64,000 nucleotides of DNA from Nitrosomonas sp. GTDB taxonomy: Bacteria; Pseudomonadota; Gammaproteobacteria; Burkholderiales; Nitrosomonadaceae. This document shows positions 35,413 to 46,477 of the stretch, piece by piece (the stretch's first letter is position 1; each line of letters opens with the position of its first letter). The position numbers and the translations under genes were made by a program. The notes under the pieces were generated by a model. It was given only the letters and a program-made list of their open reading frames with translations. It made no database searches and was not told the origin of the DNA. The stretch lies in the NCBI RefSeq assembly GCF_019752415.1, contig NZ_JAIEME010000025.1:42551-106550 (forward strand), written 5' to 3'.

Positions 35413-36519
35413 ATGAAACAAGATGTAATCGTCATTGGTGCAGGAATCATAGGGCTTGCAACGGCAGAGCGCCTGCTATTACAAGGTGCGAAAGTTACGA
35501 TACTTGAGCGCAATAAAGCTGGGCAAGAATCATCCTGGGCAGGCGGAGGTATTTTATCTCCGCTTTGTCCATGGGATTATTCAGATGATGTCACACGCCT
35601 TACTAGCTATAGCGTGAAACAATTTCCGGCCTGGATTTCAGTCTTACACAAAGCATCTGGAATTGATCCGGAATATCAAATATCCGGTATGCTGATATTG
35701 CCACCCTACGATGTAGAATTTGCACAGCAATGGTGTTCAAAAAGAAAAATTAAAATAGAGCACCGAGGAATACTGGGTACTCCATCCATCGGAAACAACA
35801 CTGAGACTCATACCAGCAGAACATTTGATCGCACTTTATTCTTGCCTGATATTGCACAAGTACGTAATCCAAGATTATTACGCGCTTTACTTAGCCGAAT
35901 TGCGCAATTAGGTGGGAAAATCATAGAAAGCTGTACAGTGAATACCCTGAAAATAGCACATAAGCGAATTCAGTCTGTTACTTCGTCTTGCGGCGAGTTT
36001 ATTGCAGATTACACTATTGTTAGTGCAGGCGCATGGAGCAAAGAAGTATTAGGGAAACACGCACTTAAACTGGATATCAAACCGATAAGAGGACAAATGC
36101 TGTTATTTAAGTTTGATACACCACCCGTACATGCCATTCTTGTACAAAATGATTTATATATCATCCCTCGCCGGGATGGCCATTTACTCATTGGCAGTAC
36201 ACTCGAAGACGTGGGTTTTGATAAACAGACGACAATATCAGCACATGACAATCTGTTAATACGTGCGCAGGCTATTTTGCCAAAACTTCACAAAATGCCC
36301 ATAAAGCAACATTGGGCAGGATTGCGTCCAGCATCACCGGGCAACATCCCTACTATTGCTCGACATCCGCTGATCAGAAATTTATTTATCAACAGCGGTC
36401 ATTTTCGCTATGGCGTCACAATGGCACCAGTTAGTGCTGAGATCCTGGTTAATGAGATAACGAGCACCCCGCAACCTTTTGATACCACTCCCTATCAACT
36501 GGGATGGAACATAGATTAG
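35413..36519 (+). CDS. thiO: Glycine oxidase ThiO
   Basis: The 368-residue FAD enzyme has the Rossmann motif VIVIGAGIIGLATAERLL, the FAD segment SSWAGGGILSPL, and C-terminal HFRYGVTMAPVSAEIL, all typical of ThiO. It oxidises glycine to the imine used for the thiazole ring of thiamine. No other thi gene adjoins it. I saw no TPP riboswitch upstream. Confidence 0.92.
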   Translation: MKQDVIVIGAGIIGLATAERLLLQGAKVTILERNKAGQESSWAGGGILSPLCPWDYSDDVTRLTSYSVKQFPAWISVLHKASGIDPEYQISGMLILPPYDVEFAQQWCSKRKIKIEHRGILGTPSIGNNTETHTSRTFDRTLFLPDIAQVRNPRLLRALLSRIAQLGGKIIESCTVNTLKIAHKRIQSVTSSCGEFIADYTIVSAGAWSKEVLGKHALKLDIKPIRGQMLLFKFDTPPVHAILVQNDLYIIPRRDGHLLIGSTLEDVGFDKQTTISAHDNLLIRAQAILPKLHKMPIKQHWAGLRPASPGNIPTIARHPLIRNLFINSGHFRYGVTMAPVSAEILVNEITSTPQPFDTTPYQLGWNID

Positions 36520-36522
36520 TTA

Positions 36523-37467
36523 TCAGGCCTTTGGTAATGGAAACACAACCGATTCAACAACACCACTTAACTCTTCTATCATCACATCTTCACCGATTTG
36601 TTCGGCTCCGATTTGCTTGAGCCGGGATATTACTTGCTGTACCAGTATTTCCGGGGCAGAAGCTCCTGCCGTAATACCGATGATTTTCTTTCCAAGAAAC
36701 CAATCTTCCTGCAATTGTTCGGCGCGATCTACCATATAGGCTTCCACATTGGCATTTCTTGCCACTTCACATAGCCGGTTAGAATTTGAACTATTGGGAG
36801 AACCCACTACAATGACCAAATCGCATTGATCCACCATTTTCTTAACGGCATCCTGGCGATTCTGCGTGGCATAGCAAATATCATCTTTTTTAGGACCGGT
36901 GATCATAGGGAATCGTCTTTTCAAGGCATCGACAATGCGTGCAGCATCATCAACTGACAAAGTAGTTTGTGTCACATAAGCTAAGTTGGCCTCGTCATTA
37001 ACTTTCAAGACATCAACATCCATCACTGTTTCTACTAGATACATTCCTTTGTTTTCACCGTCAATTTGCCCCATCGTGCCTTCAACTTCCGGATGGCCTT
37101 GATGACCAATCATAATGATTTCCTTTCCATCCTTGCGCATCTTGGCTACCTCCACATGAACCTTGGTAACCAGTGGACAGGTCGCATCAAATACCTTCAA
37201 TTTGCGATCTGCAGCTTCTCGCCGGACAGCATGCGATACACCGTGTGCACTAAAAATCAGGATACTGTCTTGTGGCACCTCATCCAGATTTTCTACAAAA
37301 ACAGCGCCTTTCTTCTCCAGATTTTCAACCACAAAACGGTTATGCACAACTTCATGGCGCACATAAATCGGCGCGCCATGCATTGTGAGCGCACGTTCAA
37401 CAATTTCTATCGCACGATCCACACCGGCACAAAAACCTCTGGGATTAGAAAGTAGTACTTTGATCAT
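36523..37467 (-). CDS. ispH: 4-hydroxy-3-methylbut-2-enyl diphosphate reductase IspH
   Basis: The 314-residue iron-sulfur enzyme catalyses the last step of the MEP isoprenoid pathway. The three cluster cysteines appear in [24 protein letters not shown] and [13 protein letters not shown], with HGVSHAV and [10 protein letters not shown] for substrate. It is convergent with thiO, with only three bases between the stops. Confidence 0.95.
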   Translation of the reverse strand: MIKVLLSNPRGFCAGVDRAIEIVERALTMHGAPIYVRHEVVHNRFVVENLEKKGAVFVENLDEVPQDSILIFSAHGVSHAVRREAADRKLKVFDATCPLVTKVHVEVAKMRKDGKEIIMIGHQGHPEVEGTMGQIDGENKGMYLVETVMDVDVLKVNDEANLAYVTQTTLSVDDAARIVDALKRRFPMITGPKKDDICYATQNRQDAVKKMVDQCDLVIVVGSPNSSNSNRLCEVARNANVEAYMVDRAEQLQEDWFLGKKIIGITAGASAPEILVQQVISRLKQIGAEQIGEDVMIEELSGVVESVVFPLPKA

Positions 37468-37570
37468 TTATTTATCCTCCATCAATGGATATTTTGCCTA
37501 GACTAAATTCAGTGATAAGCGAATTTCGCATTCAATATCACAGATCTCAAGCATTGAAATTTAACTGCGT

Positions 37571-38689
37571 TTATATCTCTCGATAGCGTGCCGTCAATGC
37601 GACACGTTTTTCATAAGCTTCCCGTGCAATCTGAATATCTTCCAGAAATTGCGGCAGCTCCTTCATTAGCAGTGCTTGTGGCCCATCGACTAATGCTTTG
37701 CTGGGTGCCGGATGAAAGTCGACCAACACCATATTAGCACCAGCTATGACACCCTGAGCTGTTACATGCATAACGTCCAGAATACCATCCGGCGAGCTTG
37801 CGCGAGTACCCACTGAGTGCGAAGGATCAACACAAACTGGCATACGAGTTAACCTTCTAACAACAGGTACATGCGAAAAATCAACAAAATTACGATGCGG
37901 ATCACCCATATTTGTTTTCATACCGCGTAACCCGAAAACCACTTTGCGATTTCCCTCCGAAGCCAAATACTCTGCGGCATTCAATGATTCGTCCAGGGTA
38001 ATACCAAAACCACGTTTTATCAGCACTGGAAAATTCTGCTGACGGCCAACAATTTTCAGCAGCTCAAAATTCTGTGTATTCCTGGTCCCAATCTGCAACA
38101 TAACACCCGTTGCATTACCCGTCTGATACAACGCATTACGTATTTCTTCCAAGTGGGATTCATGCGTAATCTCCATCGCGATAACTTTTATGCCGTACTT
38201 TCCTGCCACATCAAAAACATAAGGAAGACAAGTTTTGCCATGCCCCTGAAATGAATAAGGACTGGTTCTTGGCTTATAGGCACCCATTCGCGTACAAACC
38301 TGCCCCTGATCACGCAATGCCTTCATCATCATTTCAACGTGCTCAATGGTATCAACCGCACACAATCCTGCGAACACATTCAGCGTGTCCTGCCCAAAAC
38401 GAACACCGTTATAATCAAAATGTGTCGGGCGATCATCATTCTTATGTCGTCCTAAAACCCGATATTCCTCGGAAACTCGAACTACCCGGTCAACACAAGG
38501 AAGCGAGTTAACATCCTCAATAGATAACACTTTAGTGTTACCTATTAAATATATCTCTGTCAGCGTTTGTTCAGTACCTACTTCAGTATGAACGCGCGTC
38601 GATATCCCTGAGAAATTGGCAAGGTGCCCCAACAACTGTTTATATTCCGGACTATCCAGCCGGGTATCTGGAACAAGGATAAGAATCAT
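37571..38689 (-). CDS. aroF: 3-deoxy-7-phosphoheptulonate synthase, type I-beta
   Basis: The 372-residue enzyme joins erythrose 4-phosphate and PEP, the first step of the shikimate pathway. An N-terminal extension of about 100 residues precedes the barrel, as in AroAI-beta enzymes. Barrel motifs are GAYKPRTSPYSFQG, KRGFGITLDE, FGLRGMKT and CVDPSHSVG (metal His). The ACT-like start suggests feedback control. An 18-base palindrome lies 20 bases upstream of the start. Confidence 0.9.
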   Translation of the reverse strand: MILILVPDTRLDSPEYKQLLGHLANFSGISTRVHTEVGTEQTLTEIYLIGNTKVLSIEDVNSLPCVDRVVRVSEEYRVLGRHKNDDRPTHFDYNGVRFGQDTLNVFAGLCAVDTIEHVEMMMKALRDQGQVCTRMGAYKPRTSPYSFQGHGKTCLPYVFDVAGKYGIKVIAMEITHESHLEEIRNALYQTGNATGVMLQIGTRNTQNFELLKIVGRQQNFPVLIKRGFGITLDESLNAAEYLASEGNRKVVFGLRGMKTNMGDPHRNFVDFSHVPVVRRLTRMPVCVDPSHSVGTRASSPDGILDVMHVTAQGVIAGANMVLVDFHPAPSKALVDGPQALLMKELPQFLEDIQIAREAYEKRVALTARYREI

Positions 38690-38709
38690 AAAATAATTTC
38701 AAAAAGATA

Positions 38710-38727
38710 ATGCTAATTCATTAGCAT
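38710..38727. promoter_or_regulatory. Perfect palindrome upstream of the DAHP synthase gene
   Basis: ATGCTAATTCATTAGCAT is an 18-base sequence with eight-base arms and a two-base centre, about 20 bases before the gene's start. Its half-site GCTAAT recurs in the palindrome at 38968. It is a candidate operator or leader hairpin; no regulator is known. Confidence 0.55.
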
Positions 38728-38967
38728 AAGATAATATAGCCCACGATTCTAACCGAAAAAACTATTGGTTACCATGATTCTGATAAACACTCGCGCTGAT
38801 TAAATCTCTTCAGAACCAGGGATTCTTCATCAAAGCAACATAATCAAACAATCATTAGCACAATGTGGTCGTATGTCAACAACTTTGCTCGAATTACGAA
38901 TCAAATTTTTGATACAACTATTCAACTTACCCTGAGACAATTTGTCACATAGCATTTCAAGAGAATT

Positions 38968-38992
38968 TAAGCTAATGTGCTACATTAGCTTA
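38968..38992. promoter_or_regulatory. Perfect 11-base inverted repeat upstream of regB
   Basis: TAAGCTAATGT and ACATTAGCTTA are exact complements over a three-base loop, some 35 bases before the likely regB start at 39026. It contains the GCTAAT/ATTAGC half-sites also found at 38710. It could be an operator or a leader hairpin. Its position within the long TTG ORF speaks against that ORF start. Confidence 0.6.
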
Positions 38993-39025
38993 CAATTAAA
39001 AAAGATTCATTGCGATATCCTCAAA

Positions 39026-40294
39026 ATGTTTAGTGACCTCAGTCAATCACCCCTCAGTAAAAATTTACAACGTTTATTTTGGCTCCGGAATATTGCCATC
39101 GTGGCGCAGTGCCTGACATTTGCAATTGTGTACTGGACCATCGATATTGTAATTCCATGGGCGCAAATGATCTCTGTCGTCGCAATACTCTCTCTGTTAA
39201 ATCTATTGACATGGGTACGATTACACCGTAAATGGCCGGTATCTCATACTGAGTTCTTTTTACAATTGCTGATTGATGTTCTGGCATTGAGTACACTATT
39301 GTATTTCAGTGGCGGCTCAACCAATCCATTTATTTCACTATATCTATTGCCTTTGACGATCGCAGCCGCCACACTGCCTTGGCGTTATACATGGGTTATG
39401 GCTATGGTCACAATTGCTTGTTATACGCTGCTATTATTCAAATATGTACCATTGCCGCACGAACATAGCAATCATCTCATTGAATTTGCGTTACATGTTT
39501 CAGGAATGTGGTTAGCATTTGTATTAAGTACTGTAATCATTGCATGGTTCGTCGTTAAAATGAGCTCCTCGATTCGAGATCGGGATCAGGATCTTGCTAA
39601 AGCGCGAGAACAGTCATTACGCAATGAACAAATTATCGCTCTGGGAACACTGGCAGCCGGTGCGGCACACGAACTTGGCACACCGCTCTCAACCATGGCA
39701 GTTGTGACTGGAGAATTACTCCAAGAATATAAAAATGATGTTGAATTTCAGAATAATATTCATATTTTGCGTGATCAGATTGCTCACTGCAAGCAAACTT
39801 TGACTCAATTACTGGCCAAAGCGGGTCAAGACAGAACTGAGAACGGTAGCGAACTTCCCGTCGATGAATTTCTTGATCAGGTTCTTGACAAATGGAAGTT
39901 GATACGCCCCTCTGTTAAATTTACTTACCAAAGTACAGGCACCCCCCCTACACCCAGGATTATGGACAATCAGCTATTGAGCCAATCCATACTTAATCTA
40001 CTTAATAACGCAGCAGATGCATCTTCAAAATGCATAGAGATCAAGAGTCATTGGGAAAATCTAATGTTGCATCTTGAGATTATTGATGATGGCGAAGGGT
40101 TGTCGGCAGAAGCCATGCAACGCGCTGGTGAAGCGTTTTTTTCCAGTAAGACACCTGGGCAAGGTTTTGGAATCGGTTTATTCCTGGCGAATGCAAATAT
40201 TGAGCGCTTTGGCGGTAGTGTTCGTTTGTTCAATCTTGAGACTGGCGGTGCTTGCACACAGGTCGTTTTGCCGCTATTAAAGCCAACATCATGA
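39026..40294 (+). CDS. regB: RegB/PrrB/ActS-type redox sensor histidine kinase
   Basis: The kinase has about 422 residues from the ATG at 39026, with about six membrane helices in the first 180. Between helices, GGSTNPFIS matches the quinone-binding GGxxNPF of RegB. The H-box AAGAAHELGTPLSTM and the ATPase boxes LLNNAADAS, DDGEGLS and GFGIGLFLANA follow. RegB kinases sense the quinone pool or redox state. The start is uncertain: TTG 38942 and ATG 38975 are alternatives, both overlapped or preceded by the palindrome. It overlaps regA by an ATGA. Confidence 0.85.
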   Translation: MFSDLSQSPLSKNLQRLFWLRNIAIVAQCLTFAIVYWTIDIVIPWAQMISVVAILSLLNLLTWVRLHRKWPVSHTEFFLQLLIDVLALSTLLYFSGGSTNPFISLYLLPLTIAAATLPWRYTWVMAMVTIACYTLLLFKYVPLPHEHSNHLIEFALHVSGMWLAFVLSTVIIAWFVVKMSSSIRDRDQDLAKAREQSLRNEQIIALGTLAAGAAHELGTPLSTMAVVTGELLQEYKNDVEFQNNIHILRDQIAHCKQTLTQLLAKAGQDRTENGSELPVDEFLDQVLDKWKLIRPSVKFTYQSTGTPPTPRIMDNQLLSQSILNLLNNAADASSKCIEIKSHWENLMLHLEIIDDGEGLSAEAMQRAGEAFFSSKTPGQGFGIGLFLANANIERFGGSVRLFNLETGGACTQVVLPLLKPTS

Positions 40295-40851
40295 TCGAAC
40301 TTTCATTAACTGACAACAACGAGTATCCCAGTTTAATCATTGTCGACGACGATAAAGTTTTTTGTGATGTGCTGGCAAAAGCGATGACAAAGCGTGGCTT
40401 CAGCGTAACGTGCGCATATACTATTGATGATGCATTAAAGCTGGCCGAAGCATCAACACCTGAATACGCAATTGTTGATCTGAAATTATCCAGCGAATCC
40501 GGATTGGTGCTGGTTGAGAAACTGAAAACCTTGGATCCCGGTACCCGCATTGTTATGCTAACGGGTTATGCCAGTATTGCTACGGCGGTTGAAGCCATAA
40601 AACTCGGTGCTACCCATTATCTTGCAAAACCAGTAGATGCCGATGATATTATGGCTGCTTTTGAACGTGTATCTGGCGAATCGAATATAGCTATCAGTGC
40701 ACATCCATTATCGGTAGGACGGCTTGAATGGGAATATATTCAGCGCGTTCTCACTGAGAATGATAACAATGTGTCAGTTACTGCCAGAATATTGAATATG
40801 CATCGACGTACATTACAGCGCAAGCTTGCCAAAAAACCACTACGTGAATAA
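40291..40851 (+). CDS. regA: RegA/PrrA/ActR-type response regulator
   Basis: The 186-residue regulator has a receiver domain with the phospho-Asp in YAIVDLKLSSESGLVL, the acidic pair in IIVDDDK, Thr in MLTGYAS and Lys in YLAKPVD. The C-terminal Fis-type HTH (NNVSVTARILNMHRRTLQRKL) matches RegA, where this segment is nearly invariant. The start at 40291 overlaps the regB stop by four bases (ATGA), so the kinase and regulator are made together. Confidence 0.92.
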   Translation: MIELSLTDNNEYPSLIIVDDDKVFCDVLAKAMTKRGFSVTCAYTIDDALKLAEASTPEYAIVDLKLSSESGLVLVEKLKTLDPGTRIVMLTGYASIATAVEAIKLGATHYLAKPVDADDIMAAFERVSGESNIAISAHPLSVGRLEWEYIQRVLTENDNNVSVTARILNMHRRTLQRKLAKKPLRE

Positions 40852-40864
40852 AGAAAAATCTATT

Positions 40865-41956
40865 TTATAGAAACCTTGCAATTATCCGGACATCTTGCCC
40901 AACCATGCGTAAGTCATTTATTCTGAGAGTCTTCTTTTTCTCAAGATTCATTAATTCAGGTAACTGAACCATTCCCTGCGCATTATCACCTAGCAAATGC
41001 GGCGCAAGATAAATAATCATCTCATTAACTAATCCAGCCTCAACTAAAGCGCCATTCAGTCCACACCCAGCTTCCACCAATACTTCATTCATTCCAAAAT
41101 CAGCTAGCGCAGTAATCATTTTCCCCAGATCGACTCGGCCCTTGGCATTGGACAAAACTATGACCCGAACACCCATCTTACTCAGTGCCTCATTTTTTTC
41201 CGGATTGTTATTATTCGCGGTAAAGATAAATACCTCTTCTCCAGCTTGCAGTAATTTAGCATCCAACGGAATTACTAAATGACTGTCTACGATAATCTTT
41301 TTTGGTTGACGGCGTGTCTTGATGTGACGTACCGTTAACTGAGGATTATCGGATTTTACTGTACCGATACCTGTCAGGATGGCGCATGAACGTGCGCGCC
41401 ACCGATGCCCATCCTGTCGTGCAGATTCTCCGGTAATCCATTGACTAACACCATTATTCAGCGCAGTCTTACCATCCAAGCTTGCAGCTGTTTTTATCCT
41501 GACCCATGGCTTTTTGTGAATCATACGTGTAACAAAACCCACATTCAGCGCACTCGCTTCTGCTTCTAATAAACCGACCTGTACGTCAATTCCAGCCAAT
41601 TCTAATAAGGCTTTACCACGACCTGACACTAGCGGATTAGGATCTTCCATGGCGATGATGATCCTGGCAATGCCTGCAGCAATCAAAGCATTAACACACG
41701 GCGGCGTGCGTCCAGAATGGGCGCAGGGTTCCAGTGTGACGTAAGCTGTTGCGCCACGTGCTGCCTCTCCAGCACTATTCAGCGCATTAATTTCAGCATG
41801 TGGTTGTCCAGCCTTCTCATGCCAACCGCTCCCGACTATCTGCGCATTATGGGTAATCACACAACCAACACGCGGATTAGGTGTGGTATCGTATAGCCCT
41901 TTCTCAGCTAACCGTAGCGCATACGACATGAAAGCATAATCGGCGGGAGAGAACAT
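40865..41956 (-). CDS. ribD: Bifunctional riboflavin deaminase/reductase RibD
   Basis: The 363-residue protein has an N-terminal zinc deaminase (residues 1-145) with PHAEINAL and PCAHSGRTPPC, and a C-terminal RibD reductase domain (VRIKTAASLDGKTAL, VEAGCGLNGALV). It performs steps two and three of riboflavin synthesis. Convergent with regA, 13 bases apart. I saw no FMN riboswitch upstream; nrdR and glyA lie before it on the same strand. Confidence 0.94.
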   Translation of the reverse strand: MFSPADYAFMSYALRLAEKGLYDTTPNPRVGCVITHNAQIVGSGWHEKAGQPHAEINALNSAGEAARGATAYVTLEPCAHSGRTPPCVNALIAAGIARIIIAMEDPNPLVSGRGKALLELAGIDVQVGLLEAEASALNVGFVTRMIHKKPWVRIKTAASLDGKTALNNGVSQWITGESARQDGHRWRARSCAILTGIGTVKSDNPQLTVRHIKTRRQPKKIIVDSHLVIPLDAKLLQAGEEVFIFTANNNNPEKNEALSKMGVRVIVLSNAKGRVDLGKMITALADFGMNEVLVEAGCGLNGALVEAGLVNEMIIYLAPHLLGDNAQGMVQLPELMNLEKKKTLRINDLRMVGQDVRIIARFL

Positions 41957-42063
41957 CTAAGGAATTGTAAAATATGACTGCGATTGATTCACCCGGTCTA
42001 CTGCATTCCGATAAATGACCAGTAAAACATCAGGATGGTTTAGGTTGTTTTCTTCGATTGCAA

Positions 42064-42522
42064 TTATTGATTTGGTTTTTGTACTTCTTTGATCGCATCA
42101 CGAAAATCATCCACATCCTGAAAGCTTTTATAAACGGATGCGAATCGGATATAAGCTACTTCATCGAGCTTATAAAGTTCTTGCATCACACTCTCACCAA
42201 TACTACGTGATGAAACTTCGCGCTCTCCCATGCTTAAAAATTTTTGTACAATACGGTCGATCGCTGCATCCACATAACTTGTGGGAACAGGGCGTTTATG
42301 GAGTGCACGTTTAAATCCCGTCAACAGTTTGTTTCGATCAAACTCGGCTCGGCTACCATCATGTTTTACAACTTGAGGTAAACGTAATTCAACGGTTTCG
42401 TATGTCGTGAAACGTTTATCACAAGACTGGCACCGCCGACGCCGTCGTATTTTCTGGCCATCCTCACTCACGCGAGAGTCAATCACACTGGTGTCTTCTG
42501 CACAGCAAAAAGGGCATTTCAT
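42064..42522 (-). CDS. nrdR: Transcriptional repressor NrdR
   Basis: The 152-residue protein has an N-terminal zinc ribbon ([17 protein letters not shown] ... CQSCDKRF) and an ATP-cone domain ([17 protein letters not shown]). NrdR represses ribonucleotide reductase genes when dATP is bound. It lies between glyA and ribD, an order common in proteobacteria. Confidence 0.95.
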   Translation of the reverse strand: MKCPFCCAEDTSVIDSRVSEDGQKIRRRRRCQSCDKRFTTYETVELRLPQVVKHDGSRAEFDRNKLLTGFKRALHKRPVPTSYVDAAIDRIVQKFLSMGEREVSSRSIGESVMQELYKLDEVAYIRFASVYKSFQDVDDFRDAIKEVQKPNQ

Positions 42523-42590
42523 AACAAAATTTAGCCAGTATTAATCAAGTTGGTCAGATCATTTTTCAATATCTGGCCAACTTGGAAAAG

Positions 42591-43838
42591 CTATCCATAA
42601 ACTGGAAATTTTGCACACAATCGTTTTGCTTCGGTAGCCACTCGTGACAAAACCGCCGAATCCTCAGGTGCAGCAAGCACATCCGCTATCAAGTTGGCTA
42701 ATTGTTCCGCTTCCAGTTCTTTGAAACCTCGCGTGGTCATTGCTGGTGAGCCGACACGGATACCACTGGTAACAAATGGTTTCTGAGGATCATTAGGTAT
42801 GGCGTTCTTGTTAACCGTAATGTGTGCCAGTTCAAGTGATTCTTCTGCCTTCTTACCAGTCAGATTCATCGCACGCAAGTCAACCAGAAACATATGACAA
42901 TCTGTTTGTCCTGAGACAATTCGCAAGCCGCGATTGATTAGCACTTTTGCCATTACTCTTGCATTTTCAATTACTTGCTCCTGATAATCCTTAAACTCTT
43001 TACTGGCAGCTTCTTTAAATGCGACCGCTTTAGCCGCGATCACATGCATCAATGGGCCACCCTGAGTTTGTGGAAAAATGGCAGAGTTTAGCGCCTTCTC
43101 GTGTTCAGGTTTGGCCATAATAATACCGCCACGCGGACCGCGTAATGTTTTATGTGTAGTGCTCGTAACAAAGTCTGCAATACCAACAGGATTAGGATAA
43201 AAACCAGCAGCTACCAATCCGGCGTAATGAGCCATATCGACAAACAGGTAGGCATCTACAGCATCAGCAATTTTGCGGAAACGTTTCCAATCAATGACTC
43301 TCGCATAGGAGGAGGCGCCTGCAACTATCATTTTTGGTTTATGTTCATGGGCTAATTGCTCAACTTGATCATAATCAAGCAACTCAGTTTCCGGATGCAA
43401 GCCGTAAGAAATCGAATTAAAAATCTTTCCGCTCATACTAACGCTAGAACCATGCGTTAAGTGACCTCCATGCGCCAACGACATGCCCAGCAGGGTGTCG
43501 CCGGGCTTTAGCACTGATAGATAGACAGCGGCATTGGCTTGCGAACCGGAGTGCGGTTGTACATTAACATACTCAGCACCAAAGAGTGCCTTTAATCGGT
43601 CAATAGCCAGTTGCTCAACCTGATCAGCATACATACAACCGCCGTAATAGCGTTTTGTCGGATATCCTTCGGCATATTTATTCGTTAGAACAGAACCCTG
43701 AGCTTGCATAACTGCGGGGCTTGCATAATTTTCCGATGCAATTAATTCAATATATTCTTCCTGGCGCTGTATCTCGCCTTTAATCGCCTGCCATACTTCT
43801 GGGTCGACATTTTCTATAGTTTGTTTCTGCGAAAACAT
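42591..43838 (-). CDS. glyA: Serine hydroxymethyltransferase GlyA
   Basis: The 415-residue PLP enzyme interconverts serine and glycine with tetrahydrofolate. The PLP lysine lies in [27 protein letters not shown] and [15 protein letters not shown] are family blocks. The start at 43838 gives the standard N-terminus [16 protein letters not shown]. It heads the glyA-nrdR-ribD set on the minus strand. Confidence 0.96.
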   Translation of the reverse strand: MFSQKQTIENVDPEVWQAIKGEIQRQEEYIELIASENYASPAVMQAQGSVLTNKYAEGYPTKRYYGGCMYADQVEQLAIDRLKALFGAEYVNVQPHSGSQANAAVYLSVLKPGDTLLGMSLAHGGHLTHGSSVSMSGKIFNSISYGLHPETELLDYDQVEQLAHEHKPKMIVAGASSYARVIDWKRFRKIADAVDAYLFVDMAHYAGLVAAGFYPNPVGIADFVTSTTHKTLRGPRGGIIMAKPEHEKALNSAIFPQTQGGPLMHVIAAKAVAFKEAASKEFKDYQEQVIENARVMAKVLINRGLRIVSGQTDCHMFLVDLRAMNLTGKKAEESLELAHITVNKNAIPNDPQKPFVTSGIRVGSPAMTTRGFKELEAEQLANLIADVLAAPEDSAVLSRVATEAKRLCAKFPVYG

Positions 43839-44205
43839 GGTGATACCAATCCTTTGAAATATTTTTAAACCGAGAAAATACGTATATTACCATTACCTGC
43901 CGAAATGCAGATAGCTGATCACAAGCAGCAGAATAAAAAAGAGAAGAATTTTTCTTTATCAATACCAATATTTATTGCCGCCCGATTTATACAAATGGAG
44001 TGGTTGTAAGAAAGTGGAGAGACTATCCCTTGTAATCGTATAATTTGGGTAAAAAAACTGCCAAGCTCCACTGGTAAGTTTGAACGGAAGCAGTCCGTAC
44101 TAGGGATAAAAAACAGTGTAGAAAATTTATACCCTATAATCTGTAGCTTGCTTCTCCAGAACAATGAAACAATAGAACAGTTCCTGTAAGTGTCTCAGCT
44201 ATCGA
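43839..44205. other. Intergenic region upstream of glyA
   Basis: These 367 bases lie between clpA and glyA, both minus. The region should carry the glyA promoter. I found no convincing gene: an 81-codon ORF (43919-44164) has no recognisable domain. No clear riboswitch or terminator was identified; GAGTGGTTGTAAGAAAGTGG near 44000 drew my eye, but I could not build a structure from it. Confidence 0.4.
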
Positions 44206-46476
44206 TCAAATAATTGCGGCTTCTTCTTCAAAGAGAAGTTTTACTTTCTCATCACTATCACTATCACTATTAATATCAACCGTTACTTTACCGCCATTGA
44301 CCAGGCGCCCGAACAATAATTCATCAGCCAATGCACTACGAATCGTATCTTGGATAAGCCGTTCCATAGGCCGGGCACCCATGAGTGGATCAAAGCCATG
44401 TTTTGCAAGATACTTACGTAATTGTTCCGTAAACGTTGCCTCCACTTTCTTTTCGTGAAGTTGTGTTTCAAGTTGAATCAGGAATTTATCGGTTACTCGC
44501 AAAATAATTTCCTGACCTAAAGAGGCAAATGAAATGATCGCATCTAGCCGATTACGAAACTCAGGAGTAAATAGTTTCTTGATATCAATTAATTCATCCC
44601 CTGCAAATTTTGATTTTGTAAATCCCATCGAAGATCTAGTAAGGGATTCAGCGCCTGCATTGGTAGTCATTATAATGATTACATTGCGAAAATCTGCTTT
44701 ACGCCCATTATTGTCTGTCAGCGTTCCATAATCCATGACTTGCAACAGGATATTGAAAATATCTGTATGCGCTTTTTCGATCTCATCTAATAATAAAACC
44801 GAATAGGGATGCTTAATTACTGTTTCTGTCAACAATCCCCCCTGATCATAACCCACATATCCAGGTGGTGCGCCAATCAGACGGGATACTGCGTGACGTT
44901 CCATGTATTCAGACATATCGAATCGATGCAAGTGAATGCCGAGGGCATAGGCTAATTGCCTTGCCACTTCGGTTTTTCCGACACCTGTTGGCCCTGAAAA
45001 AAGAAAAGAACCCACGGGTTTCCGCGGATTTCCCAGTCCACTTCTCGACATTTTTATGGCCGCAGTCAACGCATTAATTGCATTGTCCTGCCCAAAAACA
45101 ACGGCTTTCATATCACGGCCCAATGTTTTCAATTTATTGCGATCGTTCGCAGAAATATTTTGTGGAGGAATTCGCGCAATCTTGGCTACCACATTCTCAA
45201 TTTCACTTTTACCGATGACCTTCCGTTTCTTCGATTTTGGTAATATACGTTGGGCAGCACCGGCTTCATCCAGCACATCAATTGCTTTATCTGGCAAATG
45301 TCTATCATTAATATAACGTTCCGATAGTTCTGCTGCAGAAACTAATGCACTGGCAGTATATTTAACCTTATGGTGCTGTTCATAACGAGATTTCAAACCA
45401 CGTAAAATAGCTACTGTTTCATCTACACTGGGTTCGTTAACTTCTATCTGCTGGAAACGCCTTGATAGCGCATGGTCTTTCTCAAAGATCCCGCGGTACT
45501 CCTTAAAGGTTGTGGCACCGATACATCGTAGTTGCCCAGTACTTAAAACCGGCTTCAACAGATTGGATGCGTCCAGAACGCCACCTGAAGCAGCACCAGC
45601 ACCAATGAGTGTATGGATCTCATCTATGAACAAGATAGCCATTGGATTATCAGTTAACTGTTTTAGCAATGTTTTCAAGCGTTGTTCAAAATCTCCGCGA
45701 TATTTGGTGCCCGCCAATAAAGCGCCCATATCAAGCGAATAAATTTGATGCTTCAAAAGTAAATCAGGCACATCTTCTTCAACAATACGTTTTGCCAAGC
45801 CTTCTGCAATTGCAGTTTTTCCTACACCAGCTTCACCAACTAATAAAGGATTATTTTTACGGCGTCGGCACAACGTTTGTATGACTCGCTCAATCTCCTT
45901 CTCACGCCCCACCAAGGGATCTATTTTATTAATTAACGCCAGGTGATTGAGATTTATCGTGTAATTCTCGAGCACGCCCCCGCTCGAATTGGTTTCGTGC
46001 TCAGTGTCCCCTTCATTTCCAGTTTTAGCGTCATTCTCGTGCGGTACTTTCCGAATATTATGTGAGATGTAATTCACTACATCCAAACGGGTCACACCTC
46101 TCTGATGTAAGAAATAGACGGCATGTGAATCTTTCTCACCAAAAATCGATACCAAAACATTGGCGCCAGTAACTTCTTTCTTTCCAGATGACTGTACATG
46201 CAATATCGCTCGTTGAATGACGCGCTGAAAACCTAATGTAGGTTGCGTATCAACTTCTTCTTTACCATTGATTACCGGTGTATGGCGTGTAATATGGTCC
46301 GCTAATACTGATCGCAAACCATCAATGTCTACCAAGCAAGCATTTAATACCTCAGCGGCGCTTGCATTATCCAGCATTGCCAGCAGTAAGTGTTCTACTG
46401 TAATGAATTCATAACGTTTTTGTCTGGACTCTACAAACGCCATATGTAAACTGACTTCTAAATCTGGCGCAATCAT
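44206..46476 (-). CDS. clpA: ATP-dependent Clp protease ATP-binding subunit ClpA
   Basis: The 756-residue AAA+ unfoldase has an N-terminal Clp repeat domain (about 1-145), then two ATPase modules: [13 protein letters not shown] (D1) and [12 protein letters not shown] (D2), with Walker [10 protein letters not shown] and LLLDEIEKA. The IGL-type ClpP-binding loop region is expected near 600-620. The C-terminus has SDSDSDEK from a short hexanucleotide run. ClpA feeds substrates to ClpP; clpS lies one base upstream. Confidence 0.95.
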   Translation of the reverse strand: MIAPDLEVSLHMAFVESRQKRYEFITVEHLLLAMLDNASAAEVLNACLVDIDGLRSVLADHITRHTPVINGKEEVDTQPTLGFQRVIQRAILHVQSSGKKEVTGANVLVSIFGEKDSHAVYFLHQRGVTRLDVVNYISHNIRKVPHENDAKTGNEGDTEHETNSSGGVLENYTINLNHLALINKIDPLVGREKEIERVIQTLCRRRKNNPLLVGEAGVGKTAIAEGLAKRIVEEDVPDLLLKHQIYSLDMGALLAGTKYRGDFEQRLKTLLKQLTDNPMAILFIDEIHTLIGAGAASGGVLDASNLLKPVLSTGQLRCIGATTFKEYRGIFEKDHALSRRFQQIEVNEPSVDETVAILRGLKSRYEQHHKVKYTASALVSAAELSERYINDRHLPDKAIDVLDEAGAAQRILPKSKKRKVIGKSEIENVVAKIARIPPQNISANDRNKLKTLGRDMKAVVFGQDNAINALTAAIKMSRSGLGNPRKPVGSFLFSGPTGVGKTEVARQLAYALGIHLHRFDMSEYMERHAVSRLIGAPPGYVGYDQGGLLTETVIKHPYSVLLLDEIEKAHTDIFNILLQVMDYGTLTDNNGRKADFRNVIIIMTTNAGAESLTRSSMGFTKSKFAGDELIDIKKLFTPEFRNRLDAIISFASLGQEIILRVTDKFLIQLETQLHEKKVEATFTEQLRKYLAKHGFDPLMGARPMERLIQDTIRSALADELLFGRLVNGGKVTVDINSDSDSDEKVKLLFEEEAAII

Positions 46477-46477
46477 T

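Noticed and set aside
43919-44164. 81-codon minus ORF upstream of glyA
   Set aside because: No recognisable feature; the region is more likely a promoter.
44250-44280. Short TCACTA hexamer run in clpA
   Set aside because: Only three copies, coding for SDSDSD at the C-terminus; ordinary low-complexity sequence.
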